NCBI GenBank assembly: GCA_023253875.1
Contig: JALRFC010000079.1
Location: 1-7,528, forward strand
Origin: Candidatus Kapaibacterium sp.
GTDB taxonomy: Bacteria; Bacteroidota; Ignavibacteria; Kapaibacteriales; UBA961
Length of the DNA stretch: 7,528 bases
Direction of reading: 5' to 3'
Part shown: positions 1 through 6,068 of the stretch, piece after piece
How positions within the stretch are numbered: position 1 is the first letter of the stretch
Layout of the letters: each line of letters begins with the position of its first letter
Position numbers and translations under genes: made by a program
The notes under the pieces: model-generated
What the model saw: the letters and a program-made list of their open reading frames with translations, nothing else
Database searches by the model: none
What the model was told of the DNA's origin: nothing

Positions 1-1055
1 CTAGCGATGCGAAATTGGAAGTAAATGCAACAGCATCAGTTCCTGGTTTGAATGTTGAATATCACTGGTTCAAAGGCGATGTTCAATTGTTCGATGGTCC
101 TAAATATTCTGGCGCACACACAAATGCATTGACAATCAAAAATGCACAAGCTTCAGATGCAGGTCAGTATAAAGCAATGGCAGTTGCTCCAACAGCTGTT
201 AATATCTCAGCTTCAACAAATGTTGCTTTGAATCTTTATGCTGCAACTGTTATCAGTGCAGGTCCTGAAAGCAAGAAAGTTTGCGAAGGTGCAAAAGAAA
301 CATTGACAGTTACTGCTACCGGTGGTGGCACTATGACATATCAATGGAAGAAAGACGGACAAGATATTGCAGGTGCTACAGCAGCTAGCTATGAAATCGC
401 AAGTATGGATGCAGCTTCAGCAGGTCAATACACTGTAGTGGCAACAGGTGCTTGTGGTTCAGTTTCTGCTTCAGCTAATATTGTGTATTCAACAAAGCCA
501 ACTGTAACATTGCCAACTCCTGCAGAGACAATCAAAGCAGGTGCTAAACTTTCATTGTCAGTAAATGCCAATGAAGATGGTGCAACTTCTTACAAGTGGT
601 TCTTGAATGGTACAGCTCTTACTGATCCAAATGCAACAAACAGAGAATACATCAAATTCAATGTGACAAATGCAGATGCAGGTAAATATCACTGCGAAGT
701 GACAAATAGCTGTGGTACAACTAAATCTGCTGAAATTGATGTTAAAGTCACACTTACAACAAGTGTTGATGAAACAATCATTGCTGAAGGTCTTAAATTG
801 TACAATAATGAACCTAATCCATTCGCAAGCTCAACAGCAATTCGTTTTGAATTGCCAAAGCCAGCATTTGTAACACTTAGCGTTTCCGATGTATTCGGTC
901 GTGAAGTTGCTCAACTTGCAGCAAATAGCTTCGATGCAGGTATTCATTCTTTCAATTTTGTACCAAGCGAATTCGGACTTGCGAACGGTGTATACTACTA
1001 TACATTGACAACAAGCGGTACAGCATTGACACAAAAGATGCTCTTTGTGAAGTAA
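1..1055 (+). CDS. Secreted multi-Ig-domain protein with T9SS C-terminal sorting domain (5' end outside window)
   Basis: The reading frame is open from the left edge (first full codon at position 3, reading Ser-Asp-Ala-Lys-Leu), so this is the C-terminal part of a larger protein. The TTG at 15 is an internal Leu codon, not a start. At least three immunoglobulin-like beta-sandwich units follow one another. Each has a Trp core (YHWFKGD, YQWKKDG, YKWFLNG) and a D-A-G-x-Y motif (DAGQYKA, SAGQYTV, DAGKYHC), as in Ig/I-set folds. Units two and three carry Cys pairs that could form disulfides. From about 792 the protein changes to a type A T9SS sorting domain: LYNNEPNPF, a middle DVFGREV segment, GVYYYTL, and the end KMLFVK. 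In known systems this tail directs export through the type IX machinery and is cleaved or anchored at the cell surface. The role is probably adhesin or surface structural protein, but no ligand can be read from the sequence. Ala and Thr codons are strongly biased to GCA/GCT and ACA, unlike the genes further right, which may reflect high expression. Confidence 0.9.
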   Translation, partial: SDAKLEVNATASVPGLNVEYHWFKGDVQLFDGPKYSGAHTNALTIKNAQASDAGQYKAMAVAPTAVNISASTNVALNLYAATVISAGPESKKVCEGAKETLTVTATGGGTMTYQWKKDGQDIAGATAASYEIASMDAASAGQYTVVATGACGSVSASANIVYSTKPTVTLPTPAETIKAGAKLSLSVNANEDGATSYKWFLNGTALTDPNATNREYIKFNVTNADAGKYHCEVTNSCGTTKSAEIDVKVTLTTSVDETIIAEGLKLYNNEPNPFASSTAIRFELPKPAFVTLSVSDVFGREVAQLAANSFDAGIHSFNFVPSEFGLANGVYYYTLTTSGTALTQKMLFVK

Positions 1056-1075
1056 TTCTAGAGAGTTCTATACTC

Positions 1076-1110
1076 AAAAGCCGATCTCTGAAAAGAGGTC
1101 GGCTTTTTTT
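1076..1110 (+). terminator. Intrinsic terminator of the Ig/T9SS gene
   Basis: A 10-bp stem (1080-1089 with 1094-1103, one G-U pair) closes on a GAAA tetraloop. It is extended by four A-T pairs (1076-1079 with 1104-1107) and ends in seven T. It begins 20 nt after the stop codon. On the opposite strand the stem is followed by TTTTGAG, so it may also give weak termination for transcripts arriving from the right. Confidence 0.95.
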
Positions 1111-1140
1111 ATTATGATTTCGCCCCAATGGTGCTAGTAG

Positions 1141-1230
1141 TCACCCCTCGGCTTCGCTCGGGGTGCAGACATACGTGATTCGCTCGGGGTGCAGACGTGG
1201 TAATCACCCCTCGGCTCCGCTCGAGGTGCA
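1141..1230. repeat. Cluster of GC-rich palindromic repeat units (REP-like)
   Basis: Three related units lie here. Unit A (1141-1170) has arms CACCCC and GGGGTG around a GC-rich centre. Unit B (1179-1196) repeats 18 nt of A exactly (TTCGCTCGGGGTGCAGAC, also at 1153-1170) but lacks the left arm, so it is a half copy. Unit C (1204-1230) matches A over 27 nt with two differences, at 1217 and 1224. The second of these breaks one arm pair. The units are much more GC-rich than the flanking DNA and lie between two convergent genes, the usual setting for repetitive extragenic palindromes. Whether they recur elsewhere in the genome cannot be seen here. Confidence 0.75.
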
Positions 1231-1257
1231 AGAGAGCTCCGTAGAAACGACATCACA

Positions 1258-1276
1258 ATAGCCCCGTCGGGGCGAT
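1258..1276. repeat. GC-rich short hairpin between convergent genes
   Basis: GCCCCG-T-CGGGGC (1261-1273) is a perfect 6-bp inverted repeat around one base, with two further outer pairs (AT/AT) beyond one mismatch. Without pairing across the centre the real loop would be 3 nt or more. It lies 14 nt past the dciA stop codon on the - strand, so it could end that transcript. No T-run follows on the - strand, so it is not a standard intrinsic terminator. It may be another dispersed repeat type, distinct from the units just to its left. Confidence 0.55.
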
Positions 1277-1287
1277 ATTAAGAGAAT

Positions 1288-1575
1288 CTAACGAAAGATA
1301 ATGTCTGTTATGAGAGAGAAACCAATATGAGTATTGATTTTGGAGATGAGCTCTTGTTTGCGGAGAGTAAGTTCATTGCGCCACGGTGCGCTTTGAACAT
1401 GAATATATAAAGTGCCTTCATCAAAACGTTTGAATTCGGTGATAGCTCGACCTTTCTCTCCTATGATATCATACCATATGAATGGTAGTTTACTTGAGGC
1501 AATGCCTTGTTCCCAGCCATTGTCTTTGACTATATCCTTGAGTATGTCTGCTATATGTTTTGCTGAAGTATGCAT
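1288..1575 (-). CDS. dciA: DciA-like DUF721 protein (replicative helicase operator family)
   Basis: This 95-residue protein matches the DUF721/DciA family along its whole length. Visible signatures are the early Trp and W-x-x-I-I-G-E segment (FIWYDIIGEKG, residues 33-42), then GTLYIHVQSAPW (54-65), then a helix ending KINTHIG, and a final strand DIIFR. In bacteria that lack DnaC or DnaI loaders, DciA binds the replicative helicase DnaB and supports its loading on DNA; acting in replication here is inferred from family membership. The ATG at 1575 is preferred over an in-frame TTG one codon earlier (1578), because the ATG shares one base with the stop codon of the upstream gene (TGATG), a common translational-coupling arrangement. 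It is the last gene of the - strand set. The product is short but complete for this family. Confidence 0.85.
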   Translation of the reverse strand: MHTSAKHIADILKDIVKDNGWEQGIASSKLPFIWYDIIGEKGRAITEFKRFDEGTLYIHVQSAPWRNELTLRKQELISKINTHIGFSLITDIIFR

Positions 1576-2525
1576 CAAAATGTATATCCAAAACCAACGC
1601 CAAATGTGTTCTTCAATTGAGTAGCAGGACCAATGGTACCATCTGTTCTATTAATATTGATTTTATGATCATAGAACACATCAAGTGAAAGTGTGACTTT
1701 AATGAAGCTATTGACTTTCATTGATAGAAGATTCTCCCAGTTCACTACCATTAAGTCAGGAGAAGAAAAGGGAGAGAAAACATTCAAACGGGAATTTAAT
1801 GTCACATTCTCAACTATTTGATCATTAAAATGGGCATTGATCAATGCTCCAAGAAATGATTTAATTGTATGACCTTTTGTTACATTGAAAGCACCTGCTT
1901 CCGATAATATGTTATTTGCAACGATTGTTGTTCTTCCCGTTAGTGGTGCAATCAAGATTGAAAGAGATGAAGTAGGTTTGATTTCCATTCCAAGCGCTGT
2001 TGTCAAAAAAGCAGGTGCGAGAAAAGTCGATGTTAGTGGATACTTTCCACTAACTGAATCAAATGTACCAATATAATTTCTTCCATCTGTGAATTGCGTC
2101 CTGAAATCAATGAGCAAACTATGATTCATGGTTTGACCGGCAGCAATACCCGCTTGTGAGACAACAATGATGCGATCATCACTTTTTCTAAATTCAACAT
2201 CACCAATTTTTGTCAAGCCATATCCCAATTCAAGATAATTGTTCCACGTATAATTATCTCTGATATAATTAGCTTTATACATGCCGAGTCCAATGATGGA
2301 GATAGAACTATTCCCACCGGCCGTCCAATTCAATAAGCCAACTTGGCTAAAAGTGACATTGGTAATCCCGGATATTGTCCAACCCTCATCTTTCTTGGCT
2401 GTATTCAATACTGTGGTCACACGTTTCAAGGAATCTACAAGTCCTTGACCAACTGTTTGGGATTGCACAGAAGCATGACCTATGACCATGAATGTCATGG
2501 CCATGAATATTCCACAATACTTCAT
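1575..2525 (-). CDS. DUF3078 family protein, predicted outer-membrane beta-barrel
   Basis: From the ATG at 2525 the product is 316 residues. It starts with a likely signal peptide (Lys at position 2, a hydrophobic stretch to about residue 16, and possible cleavage near residues 20-23 in a Ser/Gln-rich segment). The mature part opens with FSQVGLLNWTAGG (59-71), the hallmark of DUF3078 proteins of Bacteroidota. It then shows alternating beta-strand patterns: W-N-N-Y-L-E-L-G-Y-G, a K-S-D-D-R-I turn, a central L-A-P-A-F-L turn and I-A-P-L-T-G-R. It ends in Phe (FGVGFGYTF), as outer-membrane barrels usually do. The molecular function of the family is unknown. An upstream in-frame ATG at 2555 would overlap the previous gene and put an acidic, poorer N-region before the signal peptide, so I reject it. 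AGAAGG lies only 1 nt before the chosen ATG, too close for a normal Shine-Dalgarno site, so translation may depend on coupling to the gene ending 11 nt upstream. Confidence 0.8.
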   Translation of the reverse strand: MKYCGIFMAMTFMVIGHASVQSQTVGQGLVDSLKRVTTVLNTAKKDEGWTISGITNVTFSQVGLLNWTAGGNSSISIIGLGMYKANYIRDNYTWNNYLELGYGLTKIGDVEFRKSDDRIIVVSQAGIAAGQTMNHSLLIDFRTQFTDGRNYIGTFDSVSGKYPLTSTFLAPAFLTTALGMEIKPTSSLSILIAPLTGRTTIVANNILSEAGAFNVTKGHTIKSFLGALINAHFNDQIVENVTLNSRLNVFSPFSSPDLMVVNWENLLSMKVNSFIKVTLSLDVFYDHKININRTDGTIGPATQLKNTFGVGFGYTF

Positions 2526-2536
2526 ACCTTCTTGAA

Positions 2537-3511
2537 TTACAATTTGAGCAACCATGCGAATATGAGTGGAGCAACAATCGTTGCATCTGATTCCACAATG
2601 AATTTCGGCGTGTCAATGTCTAGTTTACCCCATGTGATTTTCTCATTTGGAACAGCGCCGGAATATGATCCATAGCTCGTAGTCGAATCAGATATTTGGC
2701 AGAAATAGCTCCAAAATGGAATGTCTTGCATTTCCATGTCTTGATACAACATTGGTACAACACAAATAGGGAAATCCCCGGCAATACCACCTCCAATTTG
2801 GAAAAATCCAATTCCTTTACCTGAAGAATTCTTGACATACCAATCTGAAAGCCACATCATATAGTCTATTCCGGACTTCATGGTTGTACTTGTAAACTCA
2901 CCCTTGATGCAATAGGAAGCAAAAATATTTCCCATAGTTGAATCTTCCCAACCGGGTACGATGATTGGTAGATTCTTCTCTGCCGCAGCGAGCATCCAAG
3001 AATTCTTTGGATCAATTTCATAATATTGTTCAAGCTCGCCAGAAAGCAACATTTGATACATGAATTCATGTGGGAAATATCGCTCACCCTTGGAGTTCGC
3101 ATCATTCCATACGCGGAACAAATGTTTCTGCAAGCGACGAAATGCTTCTTCTTCAGGGATACAAGTATCTGTCACTCGATTATAATGATGTTCAAGTAAA
3201 TCCCATTCATCTTGAGGAGACAAATCACGATAATGAGGCACTCGCTTATAATGCGAATGAGCAACCAAATTCATGATATCTTCTTCAAGGTTTGCGCCTG
3301 TACATGAAATAATCTGAACCTTGTCTTGACGTATCATTTCAGCGAGCGTCTTGCCCAATTCAGCAGTACTCATCGCACCGGCCAATGTGATCATCATTTT
3401 ACCACCTTCGGCCAGGTGTTGTTCATATCCTTTCGCAGCATCAACCAAAGCAGCTGCATTGAAATGAAGAAAATTTTGTTCAATGAATTGTGAAATCGGA
3501 CCTCTGTTCAT
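2537..3511 (-). CDS. Deoxyhypusine-synthase-like NAD-dependent enzyme (bacterial DHS family)
   Basis: This 324-residue protein belongs to the deoxyhypusine synthase fold family. The start at 3511 gives MNRGPISQFIEQNF, the N-terminus typical of bacterial members; upstream ATGs (3568, 3625) would add unrelated residues running into the marR gene. Landmarks are AGAMSTAELG (44-53), the NAD-site segment CTGANLEED (70-78), PGWEDSTMGN (186-195), GGGIAGDF (240-247) and NEKITWGKLDID (289-300), where Lys296 corresponds to the catalytic Lys329 of human DHS and Glu290 to Glu323. By my unaided alignment, human His288 and Asp316, which bind spermidine, are replaced by Asp246 and Tyr283. Human DHS moves an aminobutyl group from spermidine to eIF5A. 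Bacteria generally lack eIF5A, so the acceptor here is probably a polyamine or another protein; this is inference. The gene lies between the MarR regulator and a DUF3078 protein and is probably co-transcribed with both. Confidence 0.9.
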   Translation of the reverse strand: MNRGPISQFIEQNFLHFNAAALVDAAKGYEQHLAEGGKMMITLAGAMSTAELGKTLAEMIRQDKVQIISCTGANLEEDIMNLVAHSHYKRVPHYRDLSPQDEWDLLEHHYNRVTDTCIPEEEAFRRLQKHLFRVWNDANSKGERYFPHEFMYQMLLSGELEQYYEIDPKNSWMLAAAEKNLPIIVPGWEDSTMGNIFASYCIKGEFTSTTMKSGIDYMMWLSDWYVKNSSGKGIGFFQIGGGIAGDFPICVVPMLYQDMEMQDIPFWSYFCQISDSTTSYGSYSGAVPNEKITWGKLDIDTPKFIVESDATIVAPLIFAWLLKL

Positions 3512-3551
3512 GATGCTATTCTTCGAGTGATAATGAGATAAATATTTGATC

Positions 3552-4028
3552 TTATCGATGTTGTTCATTCGATGTGGAGTACATTTTCTTGCAAAGCATG
3601 GAAAGTTGCTTGCATTCTTCTTCATCTATGGTTTTGCTGATTTCAGCCAGCATGGCAAAAAAGAGCGGATCAACCTTTTCCATCACTTCCATACCGGCCG
3701 GAGTGATTTTTGCCAAGGACAATCTTCTGTCTTCTTTTATGCGAATTCTTTCAGCCAAACCTTTCTTTTCAAGACTGTCTATTTGCCTTGTCACATCGGT
3801 TGTTTTTTCAATCAGATTTTTAACGATTTCTGTACGAGACATCCCTTCAGGATAGGATCTTTTCAAGAGCCGAAGAATCGCATATTGTCCACCATTGATA
3901 TCCAATGGTGCGCATGCTTTATCAACTTGATGTCGAAGATATTCTGCAGCGATACTAATGTCTAATATTGCCTCCAAAGCAGGAAAGCGATATCGAGATT
4001 GATGACCGGTATGTTCTGATTGAGACAT
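3552..4028 (-). CDS. MarR-family winged-helix transcription regulator
   Basis: From the ATG at 4028 the product is 158 residues, normal for MarR proteins. An N-terminal helical dimerisation region (about 15-42) is followed by the winged helix-turn-helix: a first helix GGQYAILRLL (46-55), the M-S-R-T-E-I-V-K-N-L segment (63-72), a recognition helix around TTDVTRQIDSLEKKGL (76-91), and a wing containing the conserved Asp-Arg-Arg (100-102). A C-terminal helix completes the dimer surface. The longer frame beginning at 4097 would add 23 residues that are not MarR-like, so the internal ATG is preferred. It is the first gene of the - strand set, 40 nt from the DHS-like gene, and is divergent from the cation transporter gene. 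Autoregulation through the palindrome at 4048-4062 is likely but inferred. The ligand is unknown; polyamines, metals or phenolic compounds are all possible. Confidence 0.9.
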   Translation of the reverse strand: MSQSEHTGHQSRYRFPALEAILDISIAAEYLRHQVDKACAPLDINGGQYAILRLLKRSYPEGMSRTEIVKNLIEKTTDVTRQIDSLEKKGLAERIRIKEDRRLSLAKITPAGMEVMEKVDPLFFAMLAEISKTIDEEECKQLSMLCKKMYSTSNEQHR

Positions 4029-4047
4029 GCTATACAAGAACCGTAGA

Positions 4048-4062
4048 GAACTTGTGAAGTTC
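4048..4062. promoter_or_regulatory. Perfect 15-nt palindrome upstream of marR, candidate operator
   Basis: GAACTT-GTG-AAGTTC is a perfect inverted repeat with 6-nt arms and a 3-nt spacer, starting 20 nt upstream of the chosen marR start codon and inside the 99-bp divergent control region. MarR dimers bind imperfect or perfect palindromes of about this size and commonly repress their own gene. Its position would allow blocking of the - strand transcript soon after initiation. No protein binding can be read from sequence alone. Confidence 0.5.
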
Positions 4063-4076
4063 AGGGTTGTCAATGA

Positions 4077-4107
4077 TTGAAAACAATATGCAAACATAGT
4101 ATTTTGC
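4077..4107. promoter_or_regulatory. Possible Bacteroidota-type promoter elements and second inverted repeat in the divergent region
   Basis: On the - strand, TATGTTTG (4098-4091) fits the TAnnTTTG -7 element of Bacteroidota and would start marR transcripts just upstream of the palindrome; no clear -33 TTTG was found for it. On the + strand, TTG at 4077-4079 followed 20 nt later by TATTTTG (4100-4106) resembles the same promoter type for the transporter, one T short of consensus. GCAAA (4090-4094) and TTTGC (4103-4107) form an additional inverted repeat with an 8-nt spacer over both elements. All of this is short-motif matching and weak. Confidence 0.25.
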
Positions 4108-4119
4108 GAACTGTTTCTT

Positions 4120-4123
4120 GAGG
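4120..4123 (+). promoter_or_regulatory. Ribosome binding site of the cation transporter gene
   Basis: GAGG sits 4 nt before the ATG at 4128, a short but usable Shine-Dalgarno spacing. It supports this ATG as the start. It is among the clearer Shine-Dalgarno matches in the window. Confidence 0.55.
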
Positions 4124-4127
4124 ATTT

Positions 4128-4916
4128 ATGAGTTCTTCCAGTCGAATTCGGATTGATGCAATGGATTGTCCTTCTGAAGAAGCCATGATACGCATGGCTT
4201 TACAGGATGTGGAACAGATTCATTCCATTGAGGCAGATTTCCCACATCGAATACTAACCGTCATTCATGATGCAAACCCGGATGCAATTATGGAAAGACT
4301 ATATCCTCTAGGGTTAGGAGCTGTCCATGAGGAAACGATTGACTATCAAGGAATACTGCATCAGAAAAAAGATCAGTCAAAAGCTCTGAAAAGTGTATTG
4401 GCAATCAATGCCGGCCTTTTTTTGCTTGAATCCATTGCTGGATATCTTGCTGGTTCGATTGGACTTTTTGCCGATAGTCTGGATATGCTTGCTGATGCAA
4501 TTGTGTATGGACTTTCATTGCTTGTTATTTCAGGCTCAAGAGTCATGAAGTCTCGTATAGCAAAGATGAGTGGAATCATGCAATTGAGTTTGGGAATTTT
4601 TGGCTTGATAGAATGTCTGAAAAGAACTGTCTTCAGTTCGGAAGTCCCTGAATATTCCACCATGATTCTTATCTCGTGCATTGCAATGGCCGGAAATTAT
4701 GGTAGCATGCGCATACTTCAACAACAACAGAGTGATGAACCACATATGCAGGCAAGCATGATCTTTACTTCAACGGATATCCTTGTCAATGCTGGAGTTA
4801 TACTTGCGGGTATATTCACATTGATTTTAGGATCGAAATTTCCAGATCTCATCATTGGTATCATTGTCTTTGCATTTGTCCTCAGAGGAGCATTCAGAAT
4901 ATTGCGACTTCGTTAA
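4128..4916 (+). CDS. Cation-efflux-like transporter with N-terminal HMA-like domain
   Basis: The 262-residue protein has two parts. Residues 5-70 look like a heavy-metal-associated (ferredoxin-like) domain with the motif MDCPSEE (12-18), which has one Cys rather than the usual CxxC pair. Residues 87-260 form a six-helix cation diffusion facilitator (CDF)-like membrane domain. Helix 2 carries FADSLDMLAD with Asp119 and Asp123, and helix 5 carries STDILVN with Asp217 and Asn221. Classical zinc CDFs have His-x3-Asp at these places, so the metal site here is Asp/Asp plus Asp/Asn. From memory, a subgroup of bacterial cation transporters shares the D-x3-D and N-D-x3-N pattern and also lacks the cytoplasmic C-terminal domain, as this one does: it ends just after helix 6. 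Export of a divalent metal from the cytoplasm is the likely role, with the metal unknown. It is divergent from the marR gene across 99 bp, so joint regulation is possible. Confidence 0.8.
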   Translation: MSSSSRIRIDAMDCPSEEAMIRMALQDVEQIHSIEADFPHRILTVIHDANPDAIMERLYPLGLGAVHEETIDYQGILHQKKDQSKALKSVLAINAGLFLLESIAGYLAGSIGLFADSLDMLADAIVYGLSLLVISGSRVMKSRIAKMSGIMQLSLGIFGLIECLKRTVFSSEVPEYSTMILISCIAMAGNYGSMRILQQQQSDEPHMQASMIFTSTDILVNAGVILAGIFTLILGSKFPDLIIGIIVFAFVLRGAFRILRLR

Positions 4917-5033
4917 ATTTTGCCATTCTTGTAAGGTTTTCCACAACTTATTACTCATATACATATGGAGAATGCGGATGTAACTTTTTTCCGTTTTGAG
5001 ACTCCTTGCCATTGCACCACGATGGAATTCCGT

Positions 5034-6068
5034 ATGAAATTGATTTTGACTTTTCTTGTTATTGTAACTTCCTCACAACTCTTTGCCCGCGAAGGCAAAG
5101 AGCTTATTGACCTACTTCGAAAAGGGAATGCCCAGCATGATGTTGGGAATTATGAACAAGCCCTTACCTTTTATAAAAAAGCCCTTAAGTATGATAGCAT
5201 TTCAGGATTGGTCCAATATGAAATGGCATATACTTTACTTGCCATGAAGCGATATGATGAAGCAGCACAGTATAGTCGAAAAGTGATTGATCTAGATAGC
5301 AAGCAACAACAGGGCGCATATTTGATGCTTGGATCGGCATTGAATATGTCCGGAAAAATACAAGATGCCATTCAGGTATATTTGGAAGGTGTATCGAAGT
5401 TTCGGACTATGCATCAGTTGCATTATAATTTGGCTTTGGCATATTATGATATCGGTAATTTATCCAAGTCAGAAGAGGCATTATATCGCTCATTGCAAAT
5501 GAGGCCCGGACATGTGAATAGTCATATGCTCTTGGGAAATGTCCTTTCTTCCAGAGGTGATAATATCAAATCTGCATTATGCTATGCCTATGTTTTATAT
5601 CTCGATCCGGAGATATATAATGCTTCCGCTATTGAAACATTGCTTAAAACCAAAATAGAAACATTGTTTGATACAACATTGGGTCCATTACAAACAGGAA
5701 GATTTCCCGGTGATTCGATTTTTGCGATTGTTTATGAGTCGCTGAATGAGTTGAGGGTACAGACATATGAAGATTCTTCATTTGCTCATTCATTATGTTT
5801 ATTTCTGGGTAGCTTACATTCTTTGATTGAAAAAGGACATCCACTTTGGTCGGATCTGTATGCGCATACATTTTATGGTTTGCAGAATTCAGGACATTGC
5901 GAAGCATTCTCACATAGCTTATCCAGTGTGAATACTGATCCAGATAATGAATCATGGATGCGTTTGAATCAGGCCAAAGTGCAAGAAATGCGCTCTTGGA
6001 TTGATTCGCATCAGCCACCACAAAAGATGAATCAAATCTTATTCGGTGGAAGATCGGTATTTAGATGA
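5034..6068 (+). CDS. Exported tetratricopeptide-repeat protein
   Basis: Starting at the ATG at 5034, the product is 344 residues with a signal peptide: Lys2, a hydrophobic core (3-12) and likely cleavage after SQLFA (residue 18). About five TPR units follow (roughly 22-55, 56-89, 92-126, 127-160 and 161-194), with the usual G-x-Y and A-x-x-x-Y positions, for example GNYEQALTFYKKAL and KRYDEAAQYSRKVI. The C-terminal 150 residues match no family I recognise. TPRs bind other proteins, so a periplasmic scaffold or assembly role is plausible but unproven. In-frame ATGs at 4965 and 5022 exist. The first would put a polar, Cys-containing stretch before the signal peptide; the second adds only four residues and cannot be excluded. 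GGA lies 7 nt before the chosen ATG. The gene is 117 nt past the transporter, so it may have its own promoter. Its last 37 bp overlap the end of umuC on the other strand. Confidence 0.82.
   Translation: MKLILTFLVIVTSSQLFAREGKELIDLLRKGNAQHDVGNYEQALTFYKKALKYDSISGLVQYEMAYTLLAMKRYDEAAQYSRKVIDLDSKQQQGAYLMLGSALNMSGKIQDAIQVYLEGVSKFRTMHQLHYNLALAYYDIGNLSKSEEALYRSLQMRPGHVNSHMLLGNVLSSRGDNIKSALCYAYVLYLDPEIYNASAIETLLKTKIETLFDTTLGPLQTGRFPGDSIFAIVYESLNELRVQTYEDSSFAHSLCLFLGSLHSLIEKGHPLWSDLYAHTFYGLQNSGHCEAFSHSLSSVNTDPDNESWMRLNQAKVQEMRSWIDSHQPPQKMNQILFGGRSVFR

Noticed and set aside
15..17. TTG as the start codon of the Ig-domain gene
   Set aside because: The frame is open to the window edge and the residues before it continue the same Ig-like unit, so the gene enters from outside.
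1141..1230. CRISPR array
   Set aside because: There are only three unequal copies with short irregular spacing, one of them a half unit, in a typical REP-like setting and with no cas gene nearby.
3546..3965. A 139-residue + strand reading frame opposite marR
   Set aside because: It lies fully antisense to a clear MarR gene, shows no family features and is Phe/Cys/His-rich in the way antisense frames often are.
4929..4946. Weak hairpin (TTGT/ACAA plus GG/CC) as a terminator of the transporter gene
   Set aside because: The stem has a 2-nt bulge, few pairs and no T-run after it, so it is not convincing.
4827..5012. Small - strand gene covering the transporter/TPR gap
   Set aside because: More than half of it is antisense to the transporter, and its composition and start context give no support.
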